DNA from: Christensenella sp. UBA4379
Lineage (GTDB): Bacteria > Bacillota > Clostridia > Christensenellales > Aristaeellaceae
DNA: 13,778 nucleotides
Direction of reading: 5' to 3'
NCBI GenBank assembly: GCA_002391225.1
Contig: DGRV01000068.1
Coordinates: 12,943-26,720, forward strand
The notes beneath the pieces were generated by a model. It was given only the letters and a program-made list of their open reading frames with translations, was not told the origin of the DNA and searched no databases. Numbering within the stretch: position 1 is the stretch's first letter; the number at the start of each line of letters is the position of its first letter. This document shows positions 13,330-13,778 of this stretch, one piece after another. The position numbers and the translations under genes were made by a program.

Positions 13330-13366
13330 GCGAAACGTTACCACGATTAGGGAGGAACGGGAAAGC

Positions 13367-13666
13367 ATGAGCGTGATTCGGAACGGGGCGACGGACAGGC
13401 TGTTTGAGACCCTGCTGAGGCTGGACAGCGTGGAGGAATGTTACGAGCTGTTTGAGGACCTGTGCACGGTCAAGGAGCTGCAGGACATGGCGCAGCGCCT
13501 GGAGGTGGCCACCCTTCTGGACGGGGGCATGAAGTATCAGGAGGTGGCGGCGCGGACCGGGGTCAGCTCGGCGACGATCAGCCGGGTCAACCGCTGCCTG
13601 GTATATGGGGCCGGCGGGTACCGCAGGGCCATCGAAAAAAGCAAAAAGGCGGAAGGAAAAGCATGA
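13367..13666 (+). CDS. YerC/YecD-type TrpR-family regulator (HisR-like)
   Basis: This 99-aa protein matches the short TrpR-related YerC family in size and sequence. Helices with DLCTVKELQDMAQRLEVATLL (about 31-51) lead to an HTH (about 55-80) with EVAARTGVSSATISRVNRCL and a conserved GAGGYR. ATG 13367 is chosen, with GGGAGG 11 nt upstream. The in-frame ATG 13328 lies inside the -10 box and cannot be the start. Its stop overlaps the next ATG (ATGA), so translation is coupled to a HisZ-like gene. Members of this family have been proposed as repressors of histidine biosynthesis (HisR), which fits the neighbour and the operator-like palindrome in its own promoter. The family call is strong; the effector is inferred. 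Confidence 0.9.
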   Translation: MSVIRNGATDRLFETLLRLDSVEECYELFEDLCTVKELQDMAQRLEVATLLDGGMKYQEVAARTGVSSATISRVNRCLVYGAGGYRRAIEKSKKAEGKA

Positions 13667-13778
13667 ACTGGGACAGCGGGATCCTCAAGAACGAGGAAAA
13701 GATCCTTTTCGGGCTGCGCGCCCTGTACCGGCAGTACGGTTATGCCCAGTTCAGGATGCGCAAGTTTGAGGAATACGA
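13663..13778 (+). CDS. hisZ: ATP phosphoribosyltransferase regulatory subunit-like protein (5' part)
   Basis: Only 38 complete codons are visible before the window ends, beginning MNWDSGILKNEEKILFGLRA and ending FRMRKFEEY. This matches my memory of the N-terminus of clostridial HisZ, a class II aminoacyl-tRNA-synthetase-like protein that activates HisG in the first step of histidine synthesis. The start ATG 13663 overlaps the stop of the YerC/HisR-like gene by 4 nt. GGAAGGAAAAGC just upstream provides the ribosome binding site. An adjacent TrpR-family regulator supports a histidine role. A related class II synthetase paralogue remains possible from so short a piece. Confidence 0.62.
   Translation, partial: MNWDSGILKNEEKILFGLRALYRQYGYAQFRMRKFEEY

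Noticed and set aside
13328..13366. Upstream start of the YerC/HisR-like gene at ATG 13328
   Set aside because: The ATG overlaps the -10 TACAAT, and family members begin at a point matching ATG 13367.

Overview
The window looks like a chromosomal piece of an anaerobic Bacillota (Clostridia) genome, probably from a gut or rumen organism. The signs are a YerC/TrpR-like regulator followed by a HisZ-like gene, a Re-citrate-synthase-like protein, strong AGGAGG-type ribosome binding sites, and two giant BspA-like leucine-rich-repeat (LRR) secreted proteins with Clostridia-type Cys-motif modules. No species can be named. The housekeeping genes at both ends are visibly GC-rich. The LRR genes in the middle are clearly more AT-rich, except for the 3' half of the larger one.

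Left end (1-1368, + strand): the 3' part of a homocitrate/isopropylmalate synthase family gene, probably Re-citrate synthase, is followed after 13 nt by a GntR/FCD regulator. A short AT-rich direct repeat and a strong hairpin terminator follow.

Middle (1424-12375, - strand; transcribed from high to low coordinates): first comes a membrane-tethered XRE-type regulator (HTH, acidic linker, one TM segment, ectodomain). Three genes for secreted proteins follow: a 1611-aa LRR protein (A), a 1222-aa LRR protein (B) and a 368-aa protein of unknown function. Each secreted-protein gene is preceded by the same 52-nt element. It contains two GTCRCGAATYGCGAC-like palindromes with centres 31 bp apart and ends exactly on the -35 box of an extended -10 promoter. 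The distal palindrome followed by a T-run can also act as the terminator of the gene upstream. The three intergenic gaps are 169, 169 and 171 nt. This looks like a tandem cassette array of secreted-protein genes sharing one control element. The membrane-tethered regulator is the obvious candidate partner, but that link is inference.

Right end (12407-13778): a divergent promoter pair separates the regulator from a DUF308-type membrane protein gene (+), which ends in a strong terminator. Then comes a promoter whose 17-bp spacer holds an 18-bp perfect palindrome, driving a YerC/HisR-like TrpR-family regulator. That gene overlaps by 4 nt the start of a HisZ-like gene that runs off the window. No tRNA, rRNA, CRISPR array, transposase or integrase was seen, and no gene-free stretch exceeds about 175 nt.
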